From the NCBI GenBank assembly GCA_958298945.1, contig OY282608.1, forward strand, positions 75,440,806-75,504,805: a stretch of 64,000 nt of DNA. Reading direction: 5' to 3'. This stretch comes from Atherix ibis. Taxonomy: Eukaryota > Arthropoda > Insecta > Diptera > Athericidae. The position numbers and the translations under genes are program-made. The stretch's first letter is position 1, and each line of letters starts with the position of its first letter. Below the pieces are notes generated by a model. It was not told the origin of the DNA. It did not search any database and saw nothing but the letters and a program-made list of their open reading frames with translations. Shown here in pieces: positions 53,801-64,000 of the stretch.

Positions 53801-56600
53801 GTTTGTTGGTTTGTTGGTTTGTAGGTTTGTTCGTTTGTTGGTTTGTTGGCTACTTGATTTGTTGGTTTGTTGGCTTGTTGGTTTGTTGGTTTGTACGTTT
53901 GTTGGTTTGTTGGTTACTTGGTTTGTTGGTTTGTTCGTTTGTTCGTTTGTTCGTTTGTTGGTTTTTGTTGGTTTGTTATTTTGTTCGTTTGTTGGTTTGT
54001 TGGTTTGTTGGTTTGTTGGTTTGTTGGTTTGTTGGTTTGTTTGTTTGTTTGTTTGTTGGTTTGTTGGTTTGTTGGTTTGTTGGTTTGTTGGTTTGTTGGT
54101 TTGTTGGTTTGTTGGTTTGTTGGTTTGTTGGTTTGTTGGTTTGTCGGTTTGATGGTTTATTCGTTTGTTGGTTTTTTGGTTTGTTTGTTTGTTCGTTTGT
54201 TGGTTTGTTTGTTTGTTGGTTTGTTGGTTTGTTGGTTTGTTGGTTTGTAGGTTTTTTGGTTTGTTGGCTTGTTGGTTTGTTGGTTTGTTGGTTTGTTGGT
54301 TTATTGGTTTGTTGGTTTGTTGGTTTGTTGATTTGTTGGTTTGTTGGTTTGTTGGTTTGTTGGTTTGTTGGTTTGTTGGTTTGTTCGTTTGTTGGCTTGT
54401 TGATTTGTTGGTTTGTTCGTTTGTTCGTTTGTTGGCTTGTTGGTTTGTTGGCTTGTTGGCTTGTTGGTTTGTTGGTTTGTTGGTTACTTGGTTCGTTGGT
54501 TTGTTGGTTTGTTTTGGTTTGTTGGTTTGTTGGTTTGTTGGTTTGTTGGTTTGTTGGTTTGTTGGTTTGTTGGTTTGTTGGTTTGTTGGTTTGTTGGTTT
54601 GTTGGTTTGTTAGTTTGTTGGTTTGTTGATTTGGTGGTTTGTTGGTTTGTTGGTTTGTTCGTTTGTTGGTTTTTTAGTTTGTTTGTTTGTTGGTTTGTTG
54701 GTTTGTTGGTTTGTTGGTTTGTTGGTTTGTTGGTTTGTTGGTTTGTTGGTTTGTTGGTTTGTTGGTTTGTTGGTTTTTTGATTTGTTGGCTTGTTGGTTT
54801 GTTGGTTTGTTGGTTTGTTGGGTTGTTGATTTGTTGGTTTGTTGGTTTGTTGGTTTGTTGGTTTGTTGGTTTTTTGGTTTGTTGGTTTGTTGGTTTGTTA
54901 GTTTGTTGGTTTGTTGGTTTGTTGGCTTGTTGGTTTGTTGGTTTGTTGGTTTGTTGGTTTGTTGGTTTGTTGGTTGTTGGTTTTTTGATATGTTGGCTAG
55001 TTGATTTGTTGGATTGTTGATTTGTTGGCTTGTTGGTTTGTTGGTTTGTTGGTTTGTTGGTTTGTTGGTTTGTTGGTTTGTTGGTTTGTTGGTTTGTTGG
55101 TTTGTTGGTTTGTTGGTTTGTTGGCTGGTTGGCTTGTTGGTTTGTTGGTTTGTTGCTTTGTTGGTTTGTTGGTTTGTTGGTTTGTTGGTTTGTTGGTTTG
55201 TTGGTTTGTTGGTTTGTTGGTTTGTTGGTTTGTTGGTTTGTTGGTTTGTTGGTTTGTTGGTTTGTTGGTTTGTTGGTTTGTTGATTTGTTGGTTTGTTGG
55301 TTTGTTGGTTTGTTGGTTTGTTGGTTTGTTCGTTTGTTCGTTTGTTGGTTTGTTGGTTTGTTCGTTTGCTGGCTTGTTGGTTTGTCGGCTTGTTTGTTTG
55401 TTGGCTTGTTGGCTTGTTGGTTTGTCGGTTTGTTGGTTTGTTGGTTTGTTGGTTTGTTGGTTTGTTGGTTTGTTGGTTTGTTGGTTTGTTGGTTTGTTGG
55501 TTTGTTGGTCTGTTGGTTTGTTAGTTTGTTGGTTTGTTGGTTTGTTGGTTTACTTGTTTGTTGGTTTGTTGGCTTGTGGGTTTTCTGGCCTGTTGGTTTG
55601 TTGGTTTGTTGGTTTGTTTGTTTGTTAGTTTGTTCGGTTGCTGGCTTGTTGGTTTTTTGGTTTGTTGGCTCATTGGTTTGTTGGTACGTTTGTTTGTTGG
55701 TTTATTCGTTTGTTGGTTTTTTGGTTTGTTGGTTTGTTCGTTTGTTGGTTTGTTTGTTTGTTGGTTTGTTGGTTTGTTGGTTTGTTGGTTTTTTGGTTTG
55801 TTGGCTTGTTGGTTTGTTGGTTTGTTGGTTTGTTGGTTTGTTGGTTTGTTGGTTTGTTGGCTTGTTGATTTGTTGGTTTGTTCGTTTGTTCGTTTGTTGG
55901 CTTGTTGGTTTGTTGGCTTGTTGGCTTGTTGGTTTGTTGGTTTCTTGGTTTCTTGGTTACTTGGTTCGTTGGTTTGTTGGTTTGTTTTGGTTTGTTGGTT
56001 TGTTGGTTTGTTGGTTTGTTGGTTTGTTGGTTTATTGGTTTGTTGGTTTGTTGGTTTGTTGGTTTGTTGGTTTGTTGGTTTGTTGGTTTGTTGGTTTGTT
56101 GGTTTGTTGGTTTGTTGGTTTGTTGGTTTGTTGGTTTGGTGGTTTGTTGGTTTGTTGGTTTGTTTGTTTGTTGGTTTTTTAGTTTGTTTGTTTGTTGGTT
56201 TGTTGGTTTGTTGGTTTGTTGGTTTGTTGGTTTGTTGGTTTGTTGGTTTTTTGATTTGTTGGCTTGTTGGTTTGTTGGTTTGTTGGTTTGTTGGTTTGTT
56301 CGTTTGTTGGTTTTTTAGTTTGCTTGTTTGTTGGTTTGTTCGTTTGTTGGTTTGTTGGTTACTTGATTTGTTGGTTTGTTGGTTTGTTGGCTTGTTGGTT
56401 TGTTGGTTTGTTGGTTTGTAGGTTTGTTCGTTTGTTGGTTTGTTGGCTACTTGATTTGTTGGTTTGTTGGCTTGTTGGTTTGTTGGTTTGTACGTTTGTT
56501 GGTTTGTTGGTTACTTGGTTTGTTGGTTTGTTCGTTTGTTCGTTTGTTCGTTTGTTGGTTTTTGTTGGTTTGTTATTTTGTTCGTTTGTTGGTTTGTTGG
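50900..56600. repeat. About 4.46-kb spaced duplication of a marker block
   Basis: The block with GTCGGCTTGTTTG, GGTCTG, GGTTTACTTG, the rare GGTTTTCTGGCCTG, TTCGGTTGCTGG and GGTACGTTTG occurs at about 50930-51250 and again at about 55385-55700. An anchor pair is 51075/55534, offset 4459. Downstream markers also recur to about 52200 and 56600, with an offset near 4390. Confidence 0.65.
51500..55100. repeat. 1.79-kb tandem duplication, two copies
   Basis: Copies at about 51500-53300 and 53300-55100. Anchors 51507/53297, 51877/53667, 51989/53779, 52375/54165 and 52623/54413 all have an offset of exactly 1790. The constant offset shows few unit gains or losses since duplication, so the event looks recent. 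1790 is not a multiple of 8; the register is reset by irregular units inside. Confidence 0.8.
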
Positions 56601-56649
56601 TTTGTTGGTTTGTTGGTTTGTTGGTTTGTTGGTTTGTTTGTTTGTTGGT

Positions 56650-57580
56650 TTGTTGGTTTGTTGGTTTGTTGGTTTCTTGGTTTGTTGGTTTGTTGGTTTG
56701 TTGGTTTGTTGGTTTGTTGGTTTGTTGCTTTGTCGGTTTGTTGGTTTATTCGTTTGTTGGTTTTTTGGTTTGTTTGTTTGTTCGTTTGTTGCTTTGTTTG
56801 TTTGTTGGTTTGTTGGTTTGTTGGTTTGTTGGTTTGTAGGTTTTTTTGGTTTGTTGGCTTGTTGGTTTGTTGGTTTGTTGGTTTGTTGGTTTGTTGGTTT
56901 GTTGGTTTGTTGGTTTGTTGGTTTGTTGGTTTGTTGGTCTGTTGGTTTGTTGGTTTGTTGGTTTGTTGGTTTGTTGGTTTGTTGGTTTGTTGGTTTGTTG
57001 GTTTGTTGGTTTGTTGGTTTGTTCGTTTGTTGGCTTGTTGATTTGTTGGTTTGTTCGTTTGTTCGTTTGTTGGCTTGTTGGTTTGTTGGCTTGTTGGCTT
57101 GTTGGTTTGTTGGTTTGTTGGTTTGTTGGTTTGTTGGTTTCTTGGTTTGTTGGTTTGTTGGTTTGTTGGTTTGTTGGTTTGTTGGTTTGTTGGTTTGTCG
57201 GTTTGTTGGTTTATTCGTTTGTTGGTTTTTTGGTTTGTTTGTTTGTTCGTTTGTTGGTTTGTTTGTTTGTTGGTTTGTTGGTTTGTTGGTTTGTTGGTTT
57301 GTAGGTTTTTTGGTTTGTTGGCTTGTTGGTTTGTTGGTTTGTTGGTTTGTTGGTTTGTTGGTTTGTTGGTTTGTTGGTTTGTTGGTTTGTTGGTTTGTTG
57401 GTTTGTTGGTTTGTTGGTCTGTTGGTTTGTTGGTTTGTTGGTTTGTTGGTTTGTTGGTTTGTTGGTTTGTTGGTTTGTTGGTTTGTTCGTTTGTTGGCTT
57501 GTTGATTTGTTGGTTTGTTCGTTTGTTCGTTTGTTGGCTTGTTGGTTTGTTGGCTTGTTGGCTTGTTGGTTTGTTGGTTT
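56650..57580. repeat. About 465-bp tandem duplication
   Basis: The TGTCGGTTTG marker at 56731 and 57196, and a block with a TTTATTCG unit, GTAGG plus T-run, a GGTCTG unit and TTCGTTTG, recur at 464-465 bp. The one-base difference traces to a T-run of 7 in the first copy against 6 in the second. Confidence 0.75.
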
Positions 57581-58391
57581 GTTGGTTTGTTGGTTACTTG
57601 GTTCGTTGGTTTGTTGGTTTGTTTTGGTTTGTTGGTTTGTTGGTTTGTTGGTTTGTTGGTTTGTTGGTTTGTTGGTTTGTTGGTTTGTTGGTTTGTTGGT
57701 TTGTTGGTTTGTTGGTTTGTTGGTTTGTTAGTTTGTTGGTTTGTTGATTTGGTGGTTTGTTGGTTTGTTGGTTTGTTGGTTTTTTGGTTTGTTGGTTTGT
57801 TGGTTTGTTAGTTTGTTGGTTTGTTGGTTTGTTGGCTTGTTGGTTTGTTGGTTTGTTGGTTTGTTGGTTTGTTGGTTTGGTGGTTTGTTGGTTGTTGGTT
57901 TTTTGATATGTTGGCTAGTTGATTTGTTGGATTGTTGATTTGTTGGCTTGTTGGTTTGTTGGTTTGTTGGTTTGTTGGTTTGTTGGTTTGTTGGTTTGTT
58001 GGTTTGTTGGTTTGTTGGTTTGTTGGTTTGTTGGTTTGTTGGTTTGTTGGTTTGTTGGTTTGTTGGTTTGTTGGTTTGTTCGTTTGTTGGTTTGTTGGCT
58101 TGTTGGTTTGTTGGCTGGTTGGCTTGTTGGTTTGTTGGTTTGTTGCTTTGTTGGTTTGTTGGTTTGTTGGTTTGTTGGTTTGTTGGTTTGTTGGTTTGTT
58201 GGTTTGTTGGTTTGTTGGTTTGTTGGTTTGTTGGTTTGTTGGTTTGTTGATTTGTTGGTTTGTTGGTTTGTTGGTTTGTTGGTTTGTTGGTTTGTTCGTT
58301 TGTTCGTTTGTTCGTTTGTTGGTTTGTTGGTTTGTTCGTTTGCTGGCTTGTTGATATGTTGGTTTGTTCGTTTGTTGTTTTGTTGGTTTGT

Positions 58392-60168
58392 TGGCTTGTT
58401 GGCTTGTTGGTTTGTTGGTTTGTTAGTTTGTTGATTACTTGGTTCGTTGGTTTGTTGGTTTGTTTTGGTTTGTTGGTTTGTTGGTTTGTTGGTTTGTTGG
58501 TTTGTTGGTTTGTTGGTTTGTTGGTTTGTTGGTTTGTTGGTTTGTTGGTTTGTTGGTTTGTTGGTTTGTTGGTTTGATGGTTTGTTGGTTTGTTGGTTTG
58601 GTGGTTTGTTGGTTTGTTGGTCTGTTCGTTTGTTGGTTTTTTAGTTTGTTTGTTTGTTGGTTTGTTGGTTTGTTGGTTTGTTGGTTTGTTGGTTTGTTGG
58701 TTTGTTGGTTTGTTGGTTTGTTGGTTTGGTGGTTTGTTGGTTTTTTGATTTGTTGGTTTGTTGGTTTGTTGGTTTGTTGGTTTGTTGGTTTGTTGGTTTG
58801 TTGGTTTGTTGGTTTGTTGGTTTTTTGGTTTGTTGGTTTGTTGGTTTGTTAGTTTGTTGGTTTGTTGGCTTGTTGGTTTGTTGGTTTGTTGGTTTGTTGG
58901 TTTGTTGGTTTGTTGGTTTGTTGGTTTGTTGGTTTGTTGCTTTTTTGATATGTTGGCTTGTTGGTTTGTTGGATTGTTGATTTGTTGGCTTGTTGGTTTG
59001 TTGGTTTGTTGGTTTGTTGGTTTGTTGGTTTGTTGGTTTGTTGGTTTGTTGGTTTGTTGGTTTGTTGGTTTGTTGGTTTGTTGGTTTGTTGGTTTGTTGG
59101 TTTGTTGGTTTGTTGGTTTGTTGGTTTGTTGGTTTGTTGGTTTGTTGGTTTGTTGGTTTGTTGGTTTGATGGTTTGTTGGTTTGTTGGTTTGGTGGTTTG
59201 TTGGTTTGTTGGTCTGTTCGTTTGTTGTTTTTTTAGTTTGTTTGTTTGTTGGTTTGTTGGTTTGTTGGTTTGTTGGTTTGTTGGTTTGTTGGTTTGTTGG
59301 TTTGTTGGTTTGTTGGTTTGGTGGTTTGTTGGTTTTTTGATTTGTTGGTTTGTTGGTTTGTTGGTTTGTTGGTTTGTTGGTTTGTTGGTTTGTTGGTTTG
59401 TTGGTTTGTTGGTTTTTTGGTTTGTTGGTTTGTTGGTTTGTTAGTTTGTTGGTTTGTTGGCTTGTTGGTTTGTTGGTTTGTTGGTTTGTTGGTTTGTTGG
59501 TTTGTTGGTTTGTTGGTTTGTTGGTTTGTTGCTTTTTTGATATGTTGGCTTGTTGGTTTGTTGGATTGTTGATTTGTTGGCTTGTTGGTTTGTTGGTTTG
59601 TTGGTTTGTTGGTTTGTTGGTTTGTTGGTTTGTTGGTTTGTTGGTTTGTTGGTTTGTTGGTTTGTTGGTTTGTTGGTTTGTTGGTTTGTTGGTTTGTTGG
59701 TTTGTTGGTTTGTTGGTTTGTTGGTTTGTTGGTTTGTTGGTTTGTTGGTTTGTTAGTTTGTTGGTTTGATGGTTTGTTGGTTTGTTGGTTTGGTGGTTTG
59801 TTGGTTTGTTGGTCTGTTCGTTTGTTGGTTTTTTAGTTTGTTTGTTTGTTGGTTTGTTGGTTTGTTGGTTTGTTGGTTTGTTGGTTTGTTGGTTTGTTGG
59901 TTTGTTGGTTTGTTGGTTTGGTGGTTTGTTGGTTTTTTGATTTGTTGGTTTGTTGGTTTGTTGGTTTGTTGGTTTGTTGGTTTGTTGGTTTGTTGGTTTG
60001 TTGGTTTGTTGGTTTTTTGGTTTGTTGGTTTGTTGGTTTGTTAGTTTGTTGGTTTGTTGGCTTGTTGGTTTGTTGGTTTGTTGGTTTGTTGGTTTGTTGG
60101 TTTGTTGGTTTGTTGGTTTGTTGCTTTTTTGATATGTTGGCTTGTTGGTTTGTTGGATTGTTGATTTG
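58392..60168. repeat. 592-bp higher-order repeat, three tandem copies
   Basis: The TTTTTTGATATG marker is at 58941, 59533 and 60125, spaced exactly 592 bp (74 units). Each copy also carries GGTTTGATGG, GGTTTGGTGG, GGTCTGTTCG, TTTTTTAG, TTTTTTGATTTG and GGATTGTTGATTTG in the same order. One offset of 600 bp elsewhere in the copies shows a single-unit difference. Confidence 0.85.
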
Positions 60169-60949
60169 TTGGCTTGTTGGTTTGTTGGTTTGTTGGTTTG
60201 TTGGTTTGTTGGTTTGTTGGTTTGTTGGTTTGTTGGTTTGTTGGTTTGTTGGTTTGTTGGTTTGTTGTTTTGTTGGTTTGTTGGTTTGTTGGTTTGTTGG
60301 TTTGTTGGCTTGTTGGTTTGTTGGTTTGTTGGCTTGTTGGCTTCTTGGTTTGTTGGTTTGTTGGTTTGTTGGTTTGTTGGTTTGTTTGTTTGTTGGTTTG
60401 TTGGTTTTTTGGTTTGTTGGCTTATTGGTTTGTTGGTTTGTTGGTTTGTTGGTTTGTTGGTTTGTTGGTTTGTTGGTTTGTTGGTCTGTTGGTTTGTTCG
60501 TTTGTTGGCTTGTTGATTTGTTGGTTTGTTCGTTTGTTTGTTTGTTGGCTTGTTGGTTTGTTGGCTTGTTGGCTTGTTGGTTTGTTGGTTTGTTGGTTTG
60601 TTGGTTACTTGGTTCGTTGGTTTGTTGGTTTGTTTTGGTTTGTTGGTTTGGTTGTTTGTTGGTTTGGTCGTTTGTTGGCTTGTTGGTTACTTGGTTTGTT
60701 GGTTTGTTGGTTTGTTGGCTTGTTGGTTTATTGGTTTATTGGTGTGTTGGTTTGTGGGTTTGTTAGTTTGTTGGTTTGTTTGTTTGTTGGTTTGGTCGTT
60801 TGTTGGCTTGTTGGTTTATTGGCTTGTTGGTTTGTTGGTTTGTTCGCTTGTTGGTTCGTTCGTTTGTTGGTTTGTTGGTTTGTTGGTTTGTTGGTTTGTT
60901 CGTTTGTTGGTTTGTTGATTACTTGATTTGTTGGTTTGTCAGTTTGTTG

Positions 60950-63930
60950 GCTTGTTGGTTTGTTGGTTTGTTGGTTTGTTGGTTTGTAGGTTTGTTTGTT
61001 TGTTGGTTTGTTTGTTTGTTGGTTTGTACGTTTGTGGGTTTGTTGGTTACTTGGTTTGTTGGTTTGTTCGTTTATTCGTTTGTTCGTTTGTTGGTTTGTT
61101 GGTTTATTATTTTGTTCGTTTGTTGGTTTGTTGGTTTGTTGGTTTGTTGGTTTGTTGGTTTGTTGGTTTGTTGGTTTGTTGGTTTGTTGGTTTGTTGGTT
61201 TGTTGGTTTGTTGGTTTGTTGGTTTGTTGGTTTGTTGGTTTGTTGGTTTGTTGGTTTGTTGGTTTGTTGGTTTGTCGGTTTGTTGGTTTATTCGTTTGTT
61301 GGTTTTTTGGTTTGTTGGTTTGTTCGTTTGTTGGTTTGTTTGTTTGTTGGTTTGTTGGTTTGTTGGTTTGTTGGTTTGTTGGTTTTTTGGTTTGTTGGCT
61401 TGTTGGTTTGTTGGTTTGTGTGTTTGTTGGTTTGTTGGTTTGTTGGTTTGTTGGTTTGTTGGTTTGTTGGTTTGTTGGTTTGTTGGTTACTTGGTTCGTT
61501 GGTTTGTTGGTTTGTTTTGGTTTGTTGGTTTGTTGGTTTGTTGGTTTGTTGGTTTGTTGGTTTGTTCGTTTGTTGGCTTGTTGATTTTTTGGTTTGTTCG
61601 TTTGTTCGTTTGTTGGCTTGTTGGTTTGTTGGCTTGTCGGCTTGTTGGTTTGTTGGTTTGTTGGTTTGTTTGTTACTTGGTTCGTTGGTTTGTTGGTTTG
61701 TTTTGGTTTGTTGGTTTGTTGGTTTGTTGGTTTGTTGGTTTGTTGGTTTGTTGGTTTGTTGGTTTGTTCGTTTGTTGGTTTTTTAGTTTGTTTGTTTGTT
61801 GGTTTGTTGGTTTGTTGGTTTGTTGGTTTGTTGGTTTGTTGGTTTTTTGATTTTTTGGCTTGTTGGTTTGTTGGTTTGTTGGTTTGTTGATTTGTTGGTT
61901 TGTTGGTTTGTTGGTTTGTTGGTTTGTTGGTTTTTTGGATTGTTGGTTTGTTGGTTTGGTAGTTTGTTGGTTTGTTGGTTTGTTGGCTTGTTGGTTTGTT
62001 GGTTTGTTGGTTTGTTGGTTTGTTGGTTTGTTGGTTTGTTGGTTTGTTGGTTTGTTGGTTTGTTGGTTTATTGATATGTTGGTTTGTTGGTTTGTTGGAT
62101 TGTTGATTTGTTGGCTTGTTGGTTTGTTGGTTTGTTGGTTTGTTGGTTTGTTGGTTTGTTGGTTTGTTGGTTTGTTGGTTTGTTGGTTTGTTGGTTTGTT
62201 GGTTTGTTGGTTTGTTGGTTTGTTGGTTTGTTGGTTTGTTGGTTTGTTGGTTTGTTGGTTTGTTGGTTTGTTGGTTTGTTAGTTTGTTGGTTTGTTGGTT
62301 TGTTGGTTTGTTGGTTTGTTGGTTTGTTGGTTGGTTGGTTTGTTGGTTTGTTGGTTTGTTGGTTTGTTGGTTTGTTGGTTTGTTGGCTTGTTGGTTTGTT
62401 GGCTTGCTGGCTTGTTGGTTTGTTGGTTTGTTGGTTTGTTGGTTTGTTGGTTTGTTGGTTTGTTGGTTTGTTGGTTTGTTGGTTTGTTGGTTTGTTGGTT
62501 TGTTGGTTTGTTGGTTTGTTGGTTTGTTGGTTTGTTGGTTTGTTGGTTTGTTGGTTTGTTGGTTTGTTGGTTTGTTGGTTTGTTGGTTTGTTGGTTTGTT
62601 GGTTTGTTGGTTTGTTGGTTTGTTGGTTTGTTGGTTTGTTGGTTTGTTGGCTTGTTGGTTTGTTGATTTGTTGGTTTGTTGGTTTATTCGTTTGTTGGTT
62701 TTTTGGTTTGTTGGTTTGTTCGTTTGTTGGTTTGTTGGTTTGTTGGTTTGTTGGTTTGTTGGTTTGTTGGTTTGTTGGTTTGTTGGTTTTTTGGTTTGTT
62801 GGCTTATTGGTTTGTTGGTTTGTTGGTTTGTTGGTTTGTTGGTTTGTTGGTTTGTTGGTTTGTTGTTTTGTTGGTTTGTTGGTTTGTTGGTTTGTTGGTT
62901 TGTAGGTTTGTTGGTTTGTTCGTTTGTTGGCTTGTTGGCTTGTTGATTTGTTGGTTTGTTCGTTTGTTCGTTTGTTGGTTTGTTGGTTTTTTAGTTTGTT
63001 CGTTTGTTGGTTTGTTGGTTTGTTGGTATGTAGGTTTGTTTGTTTGTTGGTTTGTTTGTTTGTTGGTTTGTACGTTTGTTGGTTTGTTGGTTACTTGGTT
63101 TGTTGGTTTGTTCGTTTATTCGTTTGTTCGTTTGTTGGTTTGTTGGTTTATTATTTTGTTCGTTTGTTGGTTTGTTGGTTTGTTGGTTTGTTGGTTTGTT
63201 GGTTTGTTGGTTTGTTGGTTTGTTGGTTTGTTGGTTTGTTGGTTTGTTGGTTTGTTGGTTTGTTGGTTTGTCGGTTTGTTGGTTTATTCGTTTGTTGGTT
63301 TTTTGGTTTGCTGGTTTGTTCGTTTGTTGGTTTGTTTGTTTGTTGGTTTGTTAGTTTGTTGGTTTGTTGGTTTGTTGGTTTTTTGGTTTGTTCGCTTGTT
63401 GGTTTGTTGGTTTGTTGGTTTGTTGGGTTGTTGGTTTGTTGGTTTGTTGGTTACTTGGTTCGTTGGTTTGTTGGTTTGTTTTGGTTTGTTGGTTTGTTGG
63501 TTTGTTGGTTTGTTGGTTTGTTCGTTTGTTGGCTTGTTGATTTTTTGGTTTGTTCGTTTGTTCGTTTGTTGGCTTGTTGGTTTGTTGGCTTGTTGGCTTG
63601 TTGGTTTGTTGGTTTGTTGGTTTGTTTGTTATTTGGTTCGTTGGTTTGTTGGTTTGTTTTGGTTTGTTGGTTTGTTGGTTTGTTGGTTTGTTGGTTTGTT
63701 GGTTTGTTGGTTTGTTGGTTTGTTGGTTTGTTGGTTTGTTGGTTTGTTGGTTTGTTGATTTGTTGGTTTGTTGGTTTGTTGGTTTGTTGGTTTGTTGGTT
63801 TGTTGGTTTGTTGGTTTGTTGGTTTTATGGTTTGTTGGTTTGTTGGTTTGTTCGTTTGTTGGTTTTTTAGTTTGTTTGTTTATTGGTTTGTTGGTTTGTT
63901 GGTTTGTTGGTTTGTTGGTTTGTTGGTTTT
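60950..63930. repeat. About 2.0-kb spaced duplication
   Basis: Markers at about 60950-61880 (GTAGG, GTACGTTTG, GGTTACTTGG, TTTATTATTTTGTTCG, TTTATTCG, TTTTGG, TTTTTTAG) recur at about 62990-63930. Offsets run from 2044 at the start (60996/63040) to 1956 at the end (61594/63550). The gap between them is mostly plain units. Confidence 0.65.
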
Positions 63931-64000
63931 TTGATTTGTTGGCTTGTTGGTTTGTTGGTTTGTTGGTTTGTTGATTTGTTGGTTTGTTGGTTTGTTGGTT

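Larger units (their letters stand above)
50565..64000. repeat. Right 8-bp satellite array (GGTTTGTT)n, with variant units
   Basis: Same unit, orientation and variant set as the left array, running off the end of the window. It shares with the left array from about 32 kb onward the markers TTTGTTTTGGTTTG, TTTGATTTGTTGGCTTG, GGTTTGGTGG and GGTTCGTTGG. The retrotransposon therefore splits one array and does not separate two. I saw no non-satellite island. Open frames here are artefacts of a stop-free repeat. Confidence 0.97.

Overview
The window is eukaryotic heterochromatin-type DNA. It holds two stretches of one simple satellite (44.9 kb on the left, 13.4 kb on the right, both running off the window) and a single 5.6-kb LTR retrotransposon between them. 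The satellite unit is 8 bp, GGTTTGTT on this strand (AACAAACC on the other). I see no host gene, rRNA, tRNA, CRISPR array or bacterial feature. The retrotransposon is an AT-rich Ty3/Gypsy element whose reverse transcriptase and integrase zinc-finger regions look to me most like the mdg3/Blastopia group of insect elements. With the short A/C-rich satellite, this suggests an insect, plausibly a dipteran; the species cannot be fixed from the sequence.

Satellite, 1-44933 and 50565-64000. The 8-bp unit is decorated with point-variant units (GGCTTGTT, CGTTTGTT, TGTTTGTT, GATTTGTT, GGTTTATT, GGTTACTT, GGTTTTTT and others). These occur in fixed orders and so act as a barcode. The barcode exposes a second layer of organisation: segmental and tandem duplications with periods of about 136 bp, 151 bp, 465 bp, 592 bp (three copies), 0.77 kb, 0.78 kb, 1.79 kb, 2.0 kb, 2.1-2.8 kb (three copies), 2.4 kb, 3.24 kb, 4.46 kb and 4.84 kb. 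The marker set changes at about 32 kb, so the array is regionally homogenised. All long reading frames in the satellite are artefacts: 8 is not a multiple of 3 and the consensus has no stop codon in any of six frames.

Retrotransposon, 44934-50564. Two 247-bp LTRs with 7 differences flank a leader that begins with a probable tRNA-Leu-type primer binding site, one Gag-Pol frame of 1171 codons, an AT-rich remnant region, an internal minisatellite and a perfect 17-bp palindrome. Gag, protease, reverse transcriptase and RNase H are in one uninterrupted frame. Integrase stops 17 residues after its first catalytic Asp and the rest of its core is gone, so the copy should not be able to integrate by itself. 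A 4-bp GTTG flanks both ends, and removing the element plus one GTTG restores the 8-bp register, so the element inserted into a pre-existing satellite array.

Coordinates of the large duplications are approximate to tens of bases because their edges lie in plain GGTTTGTT. Element coordinates are exact as read.
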